Source: an uncultured Bacilli bacterium (lineage in GTDB: Bacteria > Bacillota_I > Bacilli_A > RF39 > UBA660). From it: DNA of 64,000 nt. Below are positions 62,854 to 64,000 of the stretch, one piece after another. Made by a program: the position numbers and the translations under genes. The notes below the pieces were generated by a model. That model had not been told where the DNA came from and searched no databases. It worked only from the letters and a program-made list of their open reading frames with translations. The stretch covers positions 89,826 to 153,825 of the forward strand of contig CAKOHV010000001.1 of the NCBI GenBank assembly GCA_934086145.1. Direction: 5' to 3'. Positions within the stretch are counted from its first letter, which is position 1. Each line of letters opens with the position of its first letter.

Positions 62854-63327
62854 ATGAGAGGACAATTATCATTTATTGAAGAAGAACCAAAGCATGTTTT
62901 GATAAGTTTGAGAGAGGAATATTATGATGCAATGTTAGAGGGGAGAAAACATTACGAGTATAGAACAAGATATTTAAAAGAAGAAAGTGAAGCATATATT
63001 TATATTTCAAAAACAAAAAAAAGCATAGTTGCTAAAATCAAGTTTGGAGAACCAATAATTGCTGATGCAAATACTATTGCCTTGATTGCTGAACAAGAAG
63101 AACCAGGAAGTTATAATGGTATGATGGAATATTTATATAATAATATTGGTTATGCAATCCCAGTAGAAGAAATCATTCCTATAGAAGAAGTTTCATTAAG
63201 TGAATTACAACAACAATTTCCAAATTTTGTAGTTCCACAATCTTACTATCTTTTAGATAAAAAACCAGAGTTGTTATCTTTTTTGGATTCAAGAGAAAGA
63301 GCTAAATCATGCGTGAAAAAGAGATAA
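62854..63327 (+). CDS. ASCH domain protein
   Basis: A 157-residue protein with the ASCH fold pattern: HVLISLREEYYDAMLEGRKH, YEYRTRYLK, AYIYISKTKKSIVAKIKFGE. ASCH proteins bind or act on RNA or modified nucleosides; some are amidohydrolases. AGGAAGTAGGAAA precedes ATG. Its 3' end overlaps the methyltransferase gene by 19 bases. Confidence 0.8.
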   Translation: MRGQLSFIEEEPKHVLISLREEYYDAMLEGRKHYEYRTRYLKEESEAYIYISKTKKSIVAKIKFGEPIIADANTIALIAEQEEPGSYNGMMEYLYNNIGYAIPVEEIIPIEEVSLSELQQQFPNFVVPQSYYLLDKKPELLSFLDSRERAKSCVKKR

Positions 63328-64000
63328 TATTAAAACATTTTAATGATATATCAACAAAATATGATGAAAATAATAAAAAATTATATTGGAAATTGGCTGA
63401 CGACTTATTGTGGGAGATTATAAAAAAATATATTCCTAGAAATAAATCAATTACATTTTTAGAATTGGGTGCTGGTACAGGTGAATGGGCTTATAAAATT
63501 TTGAAAGAGTTTGATAATACGAGATGCGTATTAGTGGATTTTTCTGATAATATGTTATCTCAAGCTGAATTAAAATTAGAAAAATTTAAAGATCGTGTGA
63601 AAATTATTAACTCTGATATTAAAAATTTAAAGCTTGATGAACAGTTTGATATTATTTTAAATATATATGTATTACCTTTTTTTGATAGTGCTGATAAATT
63701 GATTGAAATTGTATCTTCACATTTGAAAAGTAAAGGAATATCTATTTCTGTTGGTGAAAATTTTTATAATGGACTGGCTTTAAATATATTGAAAGGAAAT
63801 ACTAGTGAAGTAAAAAATGTAGTAGAAAAAGAAATAGGTACATTATCTCAATATGTTCCCCAATTGCATTTTAATAAAATAGATGAATTAGAAAAAATTC
63901 ATAAAAATCATGATATTATGCCGATTTTTAAATGTGGTTATCCTGCTGTTTCATTAATTGGAGTTGAGGAAGCATTAACTCCAAATAAAAATACAATAAG
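63309..64000 (+). CDS. Class I SAM-dependent methyltransferase (partial, runs off right edge)
   Basis: Starts at ATG 63309 inside the ASCH gene and is open to the window end (230 codons seen). Motif I is FLELGAGTGEWA, followed by CVLVDFSDNML (motif II) and LNIYVLPFFD, a typical class I methyltransferase. The target is unknown. Genes of this kind are often neighbours of aminoglycoside nucleotidyltransferases in Gram-positive mobile elements (from memory), so the next gene is of interest. Confidence 0.85.
   Translation, partial: MREKEIILKHFNDISTKYDENNKKLYWKLADDLLWEIIKKYIPRNKSITFLELGAGTGEWAYKILKEFDNTRCVLVDFSDNMLSQAELKLEKFKDRVKIINSDIKNLKLDEQFDIILNIYVLPFFDSADKLIEIVSSHLKSKGISISVGENFYNGLALNILKGNTSEVKNVVEKEIGTLSQYVPQLHFNKIDELEKIHKNHDIMPIFKCGYPAVSLIGVEEALTPNKNTI

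Larger units (their letters stand above)
60541..64000 (+). mobile_element. Second foreign segment adjoining the spoVD fragment (partial)
   Basis: From about 60541 the sequence no longer belongs to SpoVD and holds a DUF5655-type gene and an operon of nucleotide- and methyl-transfer genes with AGA-rich codon use. Its right end and any recombinase lie beyond the window. It could be a separate integrated element or a fused plasmid or element part. Confidence 0.6.

Noticed and set aside
1..64000. TGA read as tryptophan (Mollicutes-like code)
   Set aside because: Several well-defined genes end in TGA at the expected place (for example rsmH at 39138-39140 and the hydrolase at 34792), and Trp is encoded by TGG.

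Overview
The window reads as the chromosome of an AT-rich, spore-forming member of the Bacillota, on the Bacilli side and probably an uncultured gut lineage. TAA, TAG and TGA all act as stops, so the code is standard. Most genes follow a GGTGAT- or GGAGG-type ribosome binding site. Gene content and order match Bacillus: sigG-ylmC, lspA-rluD, tkt-sirA-yneF, parE-parC, ylbD-ylbE, nfo with a DUF2624 gene nearby, and mraZ-rsmH-ftsL-ftsI. SigG, SirA, YlbD and a SpoVD-type penicillin-binding protein point to endospore formation. No tRNA, rRNA or CRISPR array was seen.

Layout. 1-7.6 kb: envelope and small-molecule genes (DUF1287 protein, an RNA-polymerase-alpha-CTD-like miniprotein, two surface proteins with C-terminal NPxT-type tails, a UDG-fold protein, YfcE phosphoesterase, ADP-ribosylglycohydrolase). 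7.7-22.7 kb: housekeeping and sporulation genes (sigG, ylmC, lspA, rluD, rhomboid, lexA, glycolipid glycosyltransferase, tkt, sirA, yneF, parE, parC, ylbD, ylbE). 22.5-25.1 kb: a serially duplicated ylbE/type IV pilin locus with two virtually identical intact pilins and decayed copies around them. 25.3-45 kb: a flavoprotein/membrane-enzyme fusion, nfo, rarA, cell-wall synthesis genes (class B PBPs, a membrane-anchored MurF, Ddl, a short dcw cluster), rpmG, efp, pyk and map. 45-52 kb: an ABC exporter behind a strong promoter with a palindrome, then a SipW-type signal peptidase cluster with secreted surface proteins. 51.7-55 kb: three Tim44-like/zinc-ribbon proteins, two of them a tandem duplication.

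The most striking region is 55.0-64 kb. A spoVD-like gene is split inside its catalytic SxxK motif by a ~4.43-kb element carrying a large serine recombinase. The element is bounded by 28-bp near-perfect inverted arms placed symmetrically around an AA dinucleotide. Joining the two flanks restores the SpoVD reading frame exactly. This is the architecture of excisable 'skin-like' elements in sporulation genes. The restored gene is broken again about 56 codons later, where a second foreign segment begins. That segment carries a DUF5655-type protein and an attenuator-led operon of Nudix hydrolase, deoxynucleoside/thymidylate-kinase-like protein, ASCH protein and methyltransferase, and runs off the right edge.

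How the genes fit together: LexA has a probable operator at its own gene and another directly before rarA, which suggests a small SOS regulon. MraZ has three 10-bp-spaced AGTGG boxes upstream of the dcw operon. Several sporulation-type genes (sigG, sirA, ylbD) have hairpins that cover or adjoin the Shine-Dalgarno sequence. The foreign segments use AGA/ATA-rich codons, whereas the core genes favour CGT for arginine.
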